The notes under the pieces were generated by a model. It was not told where the DNA came from. It worked only from the letters and a program-made list of their open reading frames with translations, and ran no database searches. Source: CAVZCK01 sp963798805 (lineage in GTDB: Bacteria > Pseudomonadota > Alphaproteobacteria > Rhizobiales > Rhodomicrobiaceae). Taken from it: a DNA stretch of 64,000 bases. The DNA lies in contig CAWCVC010000015.1 of the NCBI GenBank assembly GCA_963798805.1, positions 1 to 64,000 on the forward strand, given 5' to 3'. The number at the start of each line of letters is the position of its first letter. Positions within the stretch are counted from its first letter, which is position 1. A program made the position numbers and the translations under genes. Positions 55,733 through 64,000 of the stretch are shown one piece after another.

Positions 55733-56515
55733 ATGCCGAAATTCGCGGCCAATCTCACATTGCTTTACAATGAGCTGGACTTCCTCGACCGCTTCGAAGC
55801 AGCGGCGAAGGCAGGGTTCGAAGGCGTCGAATATCTGTTCCCTTACGACTTCGACAAGAAGGAGCTTGCCGAGCGTCTGAGCCGCCATGGCTTGCAGCAG
55901 GTGCTGCACAACATGCCGCCGGGCAATTGGGCAGCGGGAGAACGCGGCATCGCCATCTTTCCAGACCGCATCAGCGAATTTCGCGATGGCGTCGCGCGCG
56001 CAATCGATTATGCGGGAACACTCGGTTGTCCGCAGCTCAATTGCCTCGCCGGCATCGTGCCGAAGGACGCCGACCGGCAGAGGCTGCGCGAGACACTGAT
56101 CGCCAACCTCGCCTATGCGGCCGGGGCGCTGAAAGACGCGGGCATCAAGCTGCTCATCGAGCCGATCAATACGCGCGACATGCCCGGCTTCTTTCTTAAT
56201 CACACGAGGGAGGCGGTTGCGATCATTGAAGAGACCGGCTCGGACAATATCTTCGTCCAATATGACATTTATCACATGCAGATCATGGAGGGTGATCTCA
56301 CCCACACGATTGAGGCCAATCTCGACCGCATCGGCCATATGCAACTCGCCGACAACCCCGGGCGCCACGAGCCGGGCACCGGCGAGATCAACTATCCGTT
56401 CCTGTTCAAGAAGCTCGACGAGATCGGCTATCAGGGCTGGATCGGCTGCGAATACAGGCCGGCGACAACGACGGCCGAAGGTCTGGGGTGGTTTGCACCC
56501 TATGCGAAGCGCTAG
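55733..56515 (+). CDS. hyi: Hydroxypyruvate isomerase
   Basis: The protein has 260 residues and an AGGAG before ATG 55733. It is a xylose-isomerase-like TIM barrel: FAANLTLLYNELDFLDRFEAAAKAGFEGVEYLFPYD opening (landmarks), HNMPPGNWAAGERG, and the metal-binding residues in IEPINTRDMPGFFL (Glu near 144), QYDIYHMQIMEGDL (Asp/His near 180), HMQLADNPGRHEPGTGEINY and IGCEYRP (Glu near 240). Hyi converts hydroxypyruvate to tartronate semialdehyde. With the next gene, glxR, it forms the lower part of glyoxylate assimilation; the ligase gene gcl is not in the window. Confidence 0.93.
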   Translation: MPKFAANLTLLYNELDFLDRFEAAAKAGFEGVEYLFPYDFDKKELAERLSRHGLQQVLHNMPPGNWAAGERGIAIFPDRISEFRDGVARAIDYAGTLGCPQLNCLAGIVPKDADRQRLRETLIANLAYAAGALKDAGIKLLIEPINTRDMPGFFLNHTREAVAIIEETGSDNIFVQYDIYHMQIMEGDLTHTIEANLDRIGHMQLADNPGRHEPGTGEINYPFLFKKLDEIGYQGWIGCEYRPATTTAEGLGWFAPYAKR

Positions 56516-56554
56516 ACTGACCGGACAGCAAAGCAAAGACCAAGGGGAAGCAAC

Positions 56555-57451
56555 ATGGCGAATCTCGGCTTTATTGGTTTGGGCATCATGGGCGCGCCTA
56601 TGGCGGAGCACCTGATCGCGGCCGGCCATCAGGTCACCACCTCCACACGTCACAAAGCGGCGCCCACGGATCTGACTCAGAAGGGGCTCGCCTCCGTGGC
56701 GATGCCCAAGGCGGTCGCTGAGGCGTCCGAGATCATCTTCCTGATGCTGCCGGACACGCCGCAGGTCGGCGAGGTACTGTTCGGCCCGGACGGTGTGGCG
56801 GAAGGGCTGAAGCCCGGCAAGATCGTCGTCGATATGAGCTCGATCTCGCCGATCGAGACGAAGGAGTTCGCCAAGCGCATTATGGATGCCGGCTGCGACT
56901 ATCTCGACGCCCCCGTCTCCGGCGGCGAGGTCGGCGCCAAGGCTGCAAGCCTAACGATCATGGTCGGCGGCAGCGAAGCGGGTTTCGCCACGGTTCAGCC
57001 GCTCCTTGCGCTTATGGGCAAGAACATCACGCTGGTCGGCGAGGCGGGAGCCGGGCAGATCACCAAGGTCGCTAATCAGATCATCGTCGCGCTGAACATC
57101 GAGGCTGTCAGCGAGGCGCTCCTCTTCGCCTCCAAAGCCGGCGCCGATCCGACCAAGGTCCGCCAGGCTCTCATGGGCGGCTTTGCCTCCTCGCGTATTC
57201 TCGAAGTGCATGGCGAGCGCATGATCAAGCGGACCTTCAATCCGGGATTCCGCATTGCGCTGCATCAGAAGGATCTGAACCTCGCGCTTCAGGGCGCGAA
57301 GGCGCTCGGCGTCTCGCTGCCGAACACCGCCACGGCGCAGGAATTGTTCAACGCCTGCAGTGCCAATGGCGGAGCCGGATGGGACCATTCGGCGATGGTG
57401 AAGGCGCTCGAACTTCTCGCCAGCCACAAGGTCGCTGAAGATCAGAGCTGA
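56555..57451 (+). CDS. glxR: 2-hydroxy-3-oxopropionate (tartronate semialdehyde) reductase
   Basis: The protein has 298 residues, with AGGGGAAG before ATG 56555. NAD-binding GFIGLGIMGAPMAEHL, VDMSSISPIETK, the substrate signature DAPVSGGEVGAKAASLTIMVGG near residue 115, catalytic Lys in GAGQITKVANQIIVALN (171 region) and HQKDLNLALQGAKALGVSLPNTA near the C-terminus mark GlxR/GarR. It reduces tartronate semialdehyde to D-glycerate. It follows hyi by 39 bases in the same direction and is surely cotranscribed. It is a much closer match to family than the two HIBADH-like proteins at 22965 and 24169. Confidence 0.92.
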   Translation: MANLGFIGLGIMGAPMAEHLIAAGHQVTTSTRHKAAPTDLTQKGLASVAMPKAVAEASEIIFLMLPDTPQVGEVLFGPDGVAEGLKPGKIVVDMSSISPIETKEFAKRIMDAGCDYLDAPVSGGEVGAKAASLTIMVGGSEAGFATVQPLLALMGKNITLVGEAGAGQITKVANQIIVALNIEAVSEALLFASKAGADPTKVRQALMGGFASSRILEVHGERMIKRTFNPGFRIALHQKDLNLALQGAKALGVSLPNTATAQELFNACSANGGAGWDHSAMVKALELLASHKVAEDQS

Positions 57452-57475
57452 GCGGATAGTTGGGCCGCAGCAAGC

Positions 57476-58324
57476 TTAGCTTTGAGCTGGAGCGCTCGCT
57501 ACCGGGCAGGCATTGCGGAGAGCCGGGGCGTTGACTTCGCCGGCCCGCCCGGCCTCCGCCACATATTTCCCTTGGCAAACGCTAATCTGCGGCGGCGTCT
57601 TCATCTCTTCGAACAGATCGTAGCCGGCCTTCAGCTCGCGCCAGAATGCCGCCGCCGGATGGTCCTGATAGGCCGCGAGCCGCGCCTCCGTCAGCCGGAA
57701 CGGAAATATCTGTACCGCGAAACGCTGCTGCCCGGCATCGAGTGCCGCGGTCACTAGCTCCCAGATCTCGCCGATCACCGCATTGGTCATGGCATAGCAG
57801 CCGACCGAAGAGCAGCCTCCATGCACCATCAGAAACGAGCCGGTGCGGCCATGTGCGCGGTCGAACAAATTCGGGAAGCCGACATTAAAGGAGCGGTACC
57901 AATGGCTGTTCGGATTGAGCTCTCCTTGCGAGACCGTATAGAAGCCCTCCGGCGCCTGGTGGTCCCCCGTCTGCAGCTTAGGCCCGAGCCGGCCGGACCA
58001 ATAGCAGATCGGATAGCTGGCAAAGAGCACGTAGCTGTCGCCGCGCTTCATCCACAGCTCAAGGGTCAGTTCGCTCTTGAAGATGCGGATGAAAACGGGA
58101 TCGCCGCGCTTTAGTCCCGCTGCCTTGAGCCGGTCGTCCAGCCGGGTGAGGTCCGGCGTGCCTGGGAGCGGATAGCCAAATCCATAATGGAGTCTCTGAT
58201 TGAGATGCCTCGTTGCCAGCCGAAGCTGGTCGGCCGCGCGATACCAGTTCCCGCCAGCGAAGAAAAACAGGGCGGCGAGCGCGAGGGCTGCGATGATGGC
58301 GAGAGACAGCAGAAAGCGGAGCAT
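57476..58324 (-). CDS. YafK-type murein L,D-transpeptidase, membrane-anchored
   Basis: The protein has 282 residues. An N-terminal helix (LRFLLSLAIIAALALAALFFFAGG) anchors it in the inner membrane, periplasmic side. The catalytic domain has FIRIFKSELTLELWMKRGD (residues about 78-96), ICYWSGRLGPKLQTGDHQAPEGFYTV near 105-130 and the active site FLMVHGGCSSVGCYAMTN near 165-182, matching HGxCxSxGC, with the second Cys as nucleophile. YafK-type enzymes cross-link or trim peptidoglycan. A paralogue lies 102 bases upstream in the same direction. The C-terminal tail ends in RNACPVASAPAQS and carries no recognisable domain. Confidence 0.88.
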   Translation of the reverse strand: MLRFLLSLAIIAALALAALFFFAGGNWYRAADQLRLATRHLNQRLHYGFGYPLPGTPDLTRLDDRLKAAGLKRGDPVFIRIFKSELTLELWMKRGDSYVLFASYPICYWSGRLGPKLQTGDHQAPEGFYTVSQGELNPNSHWYRSFNVGFPNLFDRAHGRTGSFLMVHGGCSSVGCYAMTNAVIGEIWELVTAALDAGQQRFAVQIFPFRLTEARLAAYQDHPAAAFWRELKAGYDLFEEMKTPPQISVCQGKYVAEAGRAGEVNAPALRNACPVASAPAQS

Positions 58325-58426
58325 CGGCCCGGGCCCGTTGCGAGGCAGACAAAGCGCTCATAAGGCGGGGGCCGCCTTCAGTCAAGCTCTGGAAGACGAA
58401 CCGATCAGCGCTGTTCGGGGGGACGC

Positions 58427-59683
58427 TTAGCGAGGCTGGCCGCCTGGGACGATCATGTCGCCCTTGGCGGACTCTACCACATTGTGAATGCCCCGCGTGA
58501 CAACCGGGCCGTCGTCCTTCGTCTTCGGTTCGGCCTGGGCATCGGTAGGCGCCTCGCTCAGTGTCGCGGAGACCGGCTGCGTGTTTTGGTTAGCCGCTGG
58601 GCGCGGAATTGACGGGACGGTGACCGCTCCGGCCAAAGACATCGTGCTCTTCTCAGTCTCCTGCGGTTCGGAGCGCGCGACGGTCGCGGGTTCCGACGAA
58701 AGAGCGACCGGATGCGCCGACGGCGCCGAGACCGGCTTTTCTTGGGGTTTTGCCGCCGGCCGCGCAACAGAGTGCGTTGCCTCGGGCGCCTGCTTCACTG
58801 CAGGCTCGGCATAGGACGCGATTCGCGTGTTCGGGACGGGCGTCGCATTCTGCGGCGCCTTGGCCATGACCTGACCGTTGCCGAATGGGTTGAACGGCTC
58901 GACCGGTAAGCGGCGATAGGCGGGGCAGGTTGCGGCGGGATCCGGCTCTGCGATGTGGCCAAAAAACTCGGCATTGACGAGATATTGCCTCGAACAGACC
59001 GTCACTTTCGGTGGAACGTGGGTCAGTTCGAAATCATCATAGCCGGCCTTCAGCGTTTTCCAGAAGCCATACCATTTGCTGTTGCGGTGGCGCTTCATGT
59101 TTTCTGCCGTCATCCGGAACGGAAAAGCATGAACCTGGAACTTCGTCTGTCCGCCTTGGAAGGCGTCGCGCGCTAATGCATAGATCTCCTCGATCAATGC
59201 ATCCGTCATGGCGTAGCAGCCAGCGGACCGGCAATCTCCGTGAACCATCAGGGCGGCACCCGTCCGACCATTCACCTTATCGTAAGTGTTGGGGTAACCG
59301 ATGTTGAAAGCCAGATGGAACTGGCTGTTCGGGTTCATTTGCCCCGGCGTGATCGTATAGAAACCTTCGGGCGCCTGCTTGTCGCCTTCGACGACTTTCG
59401 GCCCTAGGTCGCCGGACCAGCTGCAGATCGGATAAATCTTGAAGAGGTAGAAGCGCCCGTCAGGCTTCTTTTTCCAGATCTCGAACTGCGATTCTTCCTT
59501 GAAGATTCGAACGAAGATCGGAGTGTCCGCCGTCATGCCTTTCTTCGCAAGCAGAACCTGGGTTTCAGGTGGTAACTGCTTCAAAGCCGGCGCGACATCG
59601 CTGACGCTGAACGGACAGCCTCCGAGCAGGACTGCTGTAGCCGCCAAACACGCAAAACGAATAACGATCCTGATCGACATCAT
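58427..59683 (-). CDS. YafK-type L,D-transpeptidase lipoprotein with Pro/Ala-rich tail
   Basis: The protein has about 418 residues from ATG 59683 (ATG 59680 equally possible); an AAGAGG stands just upstream, while the longer frame to 59719 has none. The leader IRFACLAATAVLLGGC is a lipoprotein signal with lipobox LLGGC. The catalytic domain parallels the neighbour: FVRIFKEESQFEIWKKKPDGRF, ICSWSGDLGPKVVEGDKQAPEGFYTI and ALMVHGDCRSAGCYAMTD near residue 155. The last 170 residues are Pro/Ala/Ser/Glu-rich and probably disordered, perhaps a spacer across the cell wall. Acting as a lipoprotein, its partner is the membrane-bound paralogue. Confidence 0.88.
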   Translation of the reverse strand: MMSIRIVIRFACLAATAVLLGGCPFSVSDVAPALKQLPPETQVLLAKKGMTADTPIFVRIFKEESQFEIWKKKPDGRFYLFKIYPICSWSGDLGPKVVEGDKQAPEGFYTITPGQMNPNSQFHLAFNIGYPNTYDKVNGRTGAALMVHGDCRSAGCYAMTDALIEEIYALARDAFQGGQTKFQVHAFPFRMTAENMKRHRNSKWYGFWKTLKAGYDDFELTHVPPKVTVCSRQYLVNAEFFGHIAEPDPAATCPAYRRLPVEPFNPFGNGQVMAKAPQNATPVPNTRIASYAEPAVKQAPEATHSVARPAAKPQEKPVSAPSAHPVALSSEPATVARSEPQETEKSTMSLAGAVTVPSIPRPAANQNTQPVSATLSEAPTDAQAEPKTKDDGPVVTRGIHNVVESAKGDMIVPGGQPR

Positions 59684-59870
59684 GGGTGCCTCTTGCACGC
59701 GCCGAGAAGATCGACTCATCGTGTTGAAATTCCGTTAACCACGGCACATAGCAGGCCATGACGGACTGATTCGCAAGCCATTTCCCATGAGCCCCGGGAA
59801 AAACGGCAGGTTTTTGACACTCGCGGTTTTTTTAAGCTCAGCGACCTTACGTCTCGCCCCGCTGAAATGC

Positions 59871-60828
59871 TCAGAGCGGCCGCCCTATGGCCAGAAATTT
59901 GTCGTGCCGCGCCTTGCGAATATCTTCGCCGGACATCCCGTCATACTCCCTCAGCGCCCGTTCAAGCATGTTTCCGGTCAGGCGCATGATCGCCATTTCG
60001 TCCCGATGCGCACCGCCGACCGGCTCGGTGATGATCACATCGATAATGCCCATTTGATGCAAATCCTGCGCCGTGATTTTCATGTTGGTCGCAGCATCGG
60101 CCGCGCGGCTCGAGTTCGCGCCAGAGGATCGAGGCCGCTCCCTCAGGTGAGATCACGCTGTAGATTGCGTGCTCCAGCATCAGCACCTTGTTCGCCGTGG
60201 CGATGGCAACGGCGCCTCCGGACCCGCCTTCGCCGATGATCACCGCAATAAGCGGCACGTTGATCGCGAGGCAGCAATCCGTCGAGCGCGCGATCGCTTC
60301 GGCCTGACCTCTCTCCTCAGCGCCGATCCCCGGATAGGCTCCCGCCGTATCGACAAATGTGATGACCGGCATCCCGAACTTGTCCGCCAGCCTCATCAAC
60401 CGCACGGCCTTGCGATATCCTTCCGGTCGGGCCATGCCGAAATTGTGCTTCAGCCTGGTCTCGGTATCGCTGCCCTTCTCATGTCCGATGATGACAACCG
60501 AACGGCCGCGAAACCGCCCGACGCCGCCGATGACGGCCGCGTCCTCGGCACAGTAGCGGTCACCGGCGAGCGGCACGAAATCCTCGATCAGCGTGGCAAT
60601 GTAGTCGAGGCAGTGCGGCCTCTCCGGATGTCGTGCGACCTGGGTCTTCTGCCAGGGGGTCAGCTTGGCGTAGGTTTCTTCGAGCGCCGCTTTGGCCTTC
60701 TCTTCGAGAAGCTTGACCTCTTCATCGATCGAAACCGTGCTGTCCTCGCTCTTGAGCGACTTCAGATCCTCGATCTTGCTTTCCAGCTCCGCGATCGGTT
60801 TTTCGAAATCGAGATAGGTCCGAATCAT
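59871..60828 (-). CDS. accA: Acetyl-CoA carboxylase carboxyltransferase subunit alpha, frame-shifted near the C-terminus
   Basis: The protein starts MIRTYLDFEKPIAELE at ATG 60828 (the frame is open to GTG 60843). It carries the AccA landmarks FVPLAGDRYCAEDAAVIGG, GHEKGSDTETRLKHNFGMARPEGYRKA and FVDTAGAYPGIGAEERGQAEAIA, EGGSGGAVAIATAN and YSVISPEGAASILWRE. From there the frame turns into an unrelated tail (LEPRGRCCDQHENHG), while the next frame continues the family exactly: SRAADAATNMKITAQDLHQMGIIDVIITEPVGGAHRD, ending at 59871. One base too many lies near 60110-60115, in ACTCGAGCC. AccA is essential in fatty-acid synthesis, so a sequencing error or a recoding event is more likely than loss. 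Corrected length about 318 residues, as usual. Confidence 0.85.
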
Positions 60829-60960
60829 TGCAAGCGTCATCACCGATCAATCGCCGCCCCACCGGTGCCGTGAACTGGCCGCGGCAACGCTAAGTGGCGA
60901 TCAATCGGTCGCTCTGTCAAGCCACACGCGCAATTCGCCCGAGTACGCCCGCAGGCGGGC

Positions 60961-61965
60961 CTATGCCCGCGTGCGTTGCCGCTCACTGAGCGGATGGTGC
61001 TCTGTTACGATGTGCCGGAGATGGCCCTCGCGGAGATGCGTGTAGACCTGGGTCGTCGAAATGTCGGCGTGCCCCAGAAGCTTCTGAACCGCGCGCAGAT
61101 CGGTTCCCCTCTCCAGCATATGGCTGGCGAAAGCGTGACGCAGCACATGAGGCGAAACACGCGATGGCTCGATGCCGGCCTGCTTCGCCAGCAGTTTCAG
61201 CTCCTGAGCAAGCCGTTGCCTTGTCAGATGGCCTTGCTGGCCCCAAGACGGGAACAGCCAATTCGAGCCGCCATGTGTTGTGCCGTTGCCGTTAGCGCTG
61301 GCCGCTTCCACCGCGACCGCGGCGTCCCGCTCGCGTAGATAGAGCGTCAAGGCCTCTTGCGCAGCCGGATTGATCGGCACCATGCGCTGACGTCCGCCTT
61401 TGCCTCTGATGGTCAGAGTTCGTTCATCGCCTATGAGCGACGCGCGTGGCAACGCCACCAGCTCCGATACGCGCATTCCGGTTGCGTAAAGGATTTCCAA
61501 GAGACAGTAGAGGCGCAAAGCTTTGGCGCGGTGACCATTTTTGGCTTCCTCGACCTTGCGCCTGGCGGCCATTAACAGACGGTCGACTTCATCGACCGTC
61601 AAGGTCTTGGGCAGCGCCGCCTCGCGCTTGGGCCCCCCCACCATGCTCGACGGATCATCCGAGCGGATGCCGTCGGCAACCAGGAATCGGAAAAACTGTT
61701 TCAATGCCGACAGACGTCGGGCGCGCGACGAGGCCGCGAGCCCTTCCTCGACCATCAGAGACACAAAGCCCGTGATGTCGTCGGTTGTCGCAGCCTCAAG
61801 GATACGATCCCTTTTGTAGATGAAGCTTGCGAAATTAGCGAGATCCCGCGCGTAAGCATCGATCGTATTGGCCGATGCGCCCCTTTCCACGCTTAGCATC
61901 TCAAGAAATCGTTCTACGATCAGCGGCCTCGACCGCACTCGATCATCGCCCCGAATGTGCTCCAT
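60961..61965 (-). CDS. xerD: Site-specific tyrosine recombinase XerD
   Basis: The protein has 334 residues. The N-terminal SAM-like core-binding domain (VERFLEMLSVERGASANTIDAYARDLANF) is followed by the catalytic domain: Arg in ATGMRVSELVALP near 180, RGKGGRQRMVPI, HVLRHAFASHMLERGTDL (His-X-X-Arg) near 265, LGHADISTTQVYTHL (second His and nucleophile Tyr) near 295. XerD acts with XerC at dif to resolve chromosome dimers. The spacing and context (beside accA and aroK) match the chromosomal gene rather than an island integrase. An insert near residues 205-230 (VEAASANGNGTTHGG) is unusual but outside the active site. Confidence 0.93.
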   Translation of the reverse strand: MEHIRGDDRVRSRPLIVERFLEMLSVERGASANTIDAYARDLANFASFIYKRDRILEAATTDDITGFVSLMVEEGLAASSRARRLSALKQFFRFLVADGIRSDDPSSMVGGPKREAALPKTLTVDEVDRLLMAARRKVEEAKNGHRAKALRLYCLLEILYATGMRVSELVALPRASLIGDERTLTIRGKGGRQRMVPINPAAQEALTLYLRERDAAVAVEAASANGNGTTHGGSNWLFPSWGQQGHLTRQRLAQELKLLAKQAGIEPSRVSPHVLRHAFASHMLERGTDLRAVQKLLGHADISTTQVYTHLREGHLRHIVTEHHPLSERQRTRA

Positions 61966-62156
61966 AATGTCAGCTCTCGATCAATAAAGTTCCCTGTACA
62001 GCACACGCGACGATCCTTCCGCCGATGTAAGTTAACTACTAGGTTACTTACAAGGCGCACAGATAAGCTGCTTATGCCGAGCCAAGGAACGGCCCTGCCC
62101 CCAACTCAAAAACGCATGCAATGAAGCTAACCCGCCAGATCACTCCCGATTGTGCG

Positions 62157-62297
62157 TTATCGCACTTTCAGGTTACGCACGGCTTTGGAGATTTCCTTCG
62201 GTTCGGGCTGGAAATATTTGGCGAGTACATACATACTGCCATAAAACAACCCGACCAGCACACCACACACCGTGAGAAAACGTATTAGACTTGGCAT
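62157..62297 (-). CDS. 46-residue single-helix membrane protein
   Basis: On the minus strand a 47-codon frame runs from ATG 62297 to TAA 62157. Its product starts MPSLIRFLTVCGVLVGLF, continues through YGSMYVLAKYF (one membrane helix, residues about 4-27), then a short conserved-looking tail QPEPKEISKAVRNLKVR. Proteins of this shape, one helix followed by a PxPKE motif, lie between xerD and aroK in many Hyphomicrobiales genomes that I recall, which supports it as a real gene. The ribosome site is weak (AAAGGA about 12 bases upstream). Function unknown; a small membrane-complex subunit is possible. Confidence 0.7.
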   Translation of the reverse strand: MPSLIRFLTVCGVLVGLFYGSMYVLAKYFQPEPKEISKAVRNLKVR

Positions 62298-62507
62298 CGA
62301 CTTATTGCATCCTTTGTTATATTCAGCCTGGATATTGGCAGTATTATGGCCTCAAACAGAGATCGCGGGTTTTGTCAATAGCTCTGGATGCATAGCATTG
62401 AATGTTGACATTTCCGTTCCGCGCGCCCGAATAATTATCCGCCCTGAATACCCCCTCAATGACGTGACCCCGATAGAGAGGGATGAGAGACGAAGGACGA
62501 CCGCTCT

Positions 62508-63083
62508 GTGACGCGCTCAATCGATGCCATACGCGCATGCGTGCAGCAACGACCGTTGGTGCTGATCGGCCTGATGGGCGCTGGTAAGTCTGCGATTGGG
62601 AAGCGCCTGGCGGCCATGCTTGATCTGCCTTTCGCCGATGCGGATCAGGAGATCGAAAAGGCGGCCGGAAAGACGATCAACGAAATCTTCGAAGACAATG
62701 GAGAAGCCTATTTCAGGGACGGCGAACGCCGTGTGATCGCGCGCCTGCTGAGCGAAGGGGGGAAGGTCCTGGCGACCGGCGGGGGAGCCTTCATGAACGA
62801 GGAGACGCGGAAGCAAATCTCCCAGACCGGCATATCGGTCTGGCTGAAGGCGGATCTCGACATTCTGATGAGCCGTGTCACTCGCCGGGACACGCGACCG
62901 CTGCTGCGCGCGGCCAATCCCCGCGCCGTGATGGAAAAGCTGATAGCCGAGCGCTATCCCGTTTATACTCTGGCGGACATCACGGTGATCAGCCGCGACG
63001 TACCGCATGAAGTCATCCTAAGCGAAATTATCGAAGCGGTCGCTGCCAGCCCGAAATGCGGGCACTGCGCTGAGCAGCCGTGA
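62508..63083 (+). CDS. aroK: Shikimate kinase
   Basis: The protein has 191 residues and starts with GTG 62508; no in-frame ATG lies before the Walker motif. Walker A is GLMGAGKSAIGKRLA (residues about 22-36), DADQEIEKAAGKTINEIFEDNGEAYFRDGERRV holds the shikimate-binding Asp and Arg (landmarks near 44-76), LATGGGAFM is the glycine triplet near 90, and SRVTRRDTRPLL the lid. It phosphorylates shikimate in aromatic amino acid synthesis. The short Cys-rich end PKCGHCAEQP is unusual. It is followed by aroB, 26 bases later. Confidence 0.93.
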   Translation: MTRSIDAIRACVQQRPLVLIGLMGAGKSAIGKRLAAMLDLPFADADQEIEKAAGKTINEIFEDNGEAYFRDGERRVIARLLSEGGKVLATGGGAFMNEETRKQISQTGISVWLKADLDILMSRVTRRDTRPLLRAANPRAVMEKLIAERYPVYTLADITVISRDVPHEVILSEIIEAVAASPKCGHCAEQP

Positions 63084-63108
63084 CGCACCTCAGGAGACTG
63101 CGCGAATC

Positions 63109-64000
63109 ATGCCGACCATATTCGGTGGAGAAGTGAGAGCCGTGGACACAGTGACAGTGCCTCTCGGCGCGCGCAGCTACGACATTGCCATCGGCAGCGG
63201 CACGCTCGGTGAGCTTGGCGCCGCCATCAAGCGGCTCTCGCCGTCGCGCTGCGTCATCGTTACCGATGAATCGGTGGCGAAGTTGTATCTGGATCCAGTG
63301 CGGGCCAGCCTCGCCAAGGCCGGCTTTGGCAGTGCCGACGTCGTGCTGCCGCAAGGCGAGGCGACCAAGAGCTTCGATTTCCTCATCGAACTTTCCAACG
63401 CGCTGCTCGACCACGGCCTGGAACGCAGCGATGTCGTCATCGCTCTCGGTGGCGGCGTCATCGGCGATCTGGCCGGCTTCGCGGCGAGCATCCTGAAGCG
63501 AGGCGTGCGTCTCGTCCAAGTGCCGACCACGCTTCTCGCCCAGGTGGATTCGTCTATTGGAGGCAAGACCGGCATCAACACCTCGCACGGAAAGAACCTG
63601 ATCGGCACCTTCCATCAGCCGAGCTTCGTGCTGATCGATGTCGATGTGCTGAGTACGCTCGATCCGCGCCAGCTTCGGGCCGGCTATGCGGAGGTTGTCA
63701 AATACGGCCTTCTCGGCAACGCTGCATTCTTCCAATGGTTGGAGCAAAATGGCGCCGGTCTTTTCAACGGCGACGAAGCGGCCCGGCGCTATGCGATTGA
63801 GCAAAGCTGCCGCGCCAAGGCTGCGGTCGTTGCTGAAGACGAGAAGGAGCACGGCAAGCGCACACTTCTCAATCTGGGCCATACGTTTGGCCATGCCCTC
63901 GAAGCCTGGGCGGGTTATTCCGCGAAACTCCTGCACGGCGAGGCGGTCGCTATCGGAATGGTGCTCGCCTTCGAGATGTCGGAGGAGATGGGTCTTTGCC
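63109..64000 (+). CDS. aroB: 3-dehydroquinate synthase, cut by the window end
   Basis: The frame runs from ATG 63109 to the end of the window (about 297 residues; the family has about 370-380). AGGAG at 63092-63096 lies 12 bases before the start; a GTG at 63142 is a possible alternative. Landmarks are PLGARSYDIAIGSGTL at the beginning, VVLPQGEATKSFDFL, ALGGGVIGDLAGFAASILKRG near 122, QVPTTLLAQVDSSIGGKTGINTSHGKNLIG near 145 (with the NAD- and Zn-site residues), AEVVKYGLLGN near 200 and NLGHTFGHALEAWAGY near 258, the metal-binding His. It makes dehydroquinate, second step of the shikimate pathway; with aroK it forms an operon. Confidence 0.93.
   Translation, partial: MPTIFGGEVRAVDTVTVPLGARSYDIAIGSGTLGELGAAIKRLSPSRCVIVTDESVAKLYLDPVRASLAKAGFGSADVVLPQGEATKSFDFLIELSNALLDHGLERSDVVIALGGGVIGDLAGFAASILKRGVRLVQVPTTLLAQVDSSIGGKTGINTSHGKNLIGTFHQPSFVLIDVDVLSTLDPRQLRAGYAEVVKYGLLGNAAFFQWLEQNGAGLFNGDEAARRYAIEQSCRAKAAVVAEDEKEHGKRTLLNLGHTFGHALEAWAGYSAKLLHGEAVAIGMVLAFEMSEEMGLC

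Overview
The window reads as high-GC chromosomal DNA of an alphaproteobacterium, most likely order Hyphomicrobiales (Rhizobiales). The reasons are the long ABC-transporter and catabolic gene runs with ATGA/GTGA overlaps, the Tat-type substrate-binding proteins, and the right-hand block accA - xerD - small membrane protein - aroK - aroB next to paired L,D-transpeptidases, an arrangement I associate with that order. I cannot name the genus.

Layout. (1) 1-5.6 kb is a decayed mobile island: a TraK-like oriT-binding protein beside an RP4-type oriT core, a dead IS630 remnant, a cargo L,D-transpeptidase-like protein, the C-terminal stub of a tyrosine integrase, a short-chain dehydrogenase, and an intact IS630-family element with TA flanks. 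(2) 5.8-9.6 kb is a nickel/cobalt export locus of two DUF1007 genes and one NicO permease. It is damaged twice: an IS3-family element with 3-bp duplications split one DUF1007 gene, and a frame-shifting deletion fused the other to NicO. (3) 9.7-14.2 kb holds two exported proteases: a TPR-CHAT caspase-like protein with a 42-residue repeat array, and a zincin metalloprotease that ends at a perfect 30-bp palindrome.

(4) 14.5-45.4 kb is uptake and catabolism: an MBL hydrolase, an enol-lactonase-like hydrolase, a CocE-type hydrolase, a complete branched-chain-amino-acid-type ABC transporter (SBP, LivH, M, G, F), two 3-hydroxyisobutyrate-dehydrogenase-like enzymes flanking an amidohydrolase relic, a COG0523 GTPase - SDR - Gfo/Idh operon, an imidazolonepropionase-like amidohydrolase, a GlcG/HbpS protein, an SsuABC/TauABC-type transporter with a LysR regulator, an acetamidase/formamidase-family protein, an orphan FliK-like/FlhX pair, a dipeptide-type ABC transporter (order D, F, SBP, B, C) and a divergent M20 amidohydrolase. 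Together they suggest scavenging of amides, peptides and organic acids, but no single substrate can be read from the sequence.

(5) 45.5-57.5 kb holds a DUF1353 protein, an MHYT-PAS-PAS-GGDEF-EAL c-di-GMP enzyme, a four-helix membrane protein, an IS1380-family transposase, a tiny alanine/glycine repeat protein, a MacAB-type efflux system whose adaptor carries an LTxxQ-like insert, and hyi-glxR for glyoxylate assimilation. (6) 57.5-64 kb is core genome: two YafK-type L,D-transpeptidases, accA (with an apparent frameshift), xerD, a 46-residue membrane protein not previously obvious because of its size, aroK, and the start of aroB, which runs off the window.

No CRISPR array, rRNA or convincing tRNA was found. 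The least expected items are the RP4-like oriT/TraK remnant, the exported TPR-CHAT protease next to a secreted metalloprotease, the DUF1007-NicO fusion, a 33-nt hairpin insertion carrying a stop codon inside the IS3 transposase, and the accA frameshift. Bases 1-176 hold no gene I recognise.
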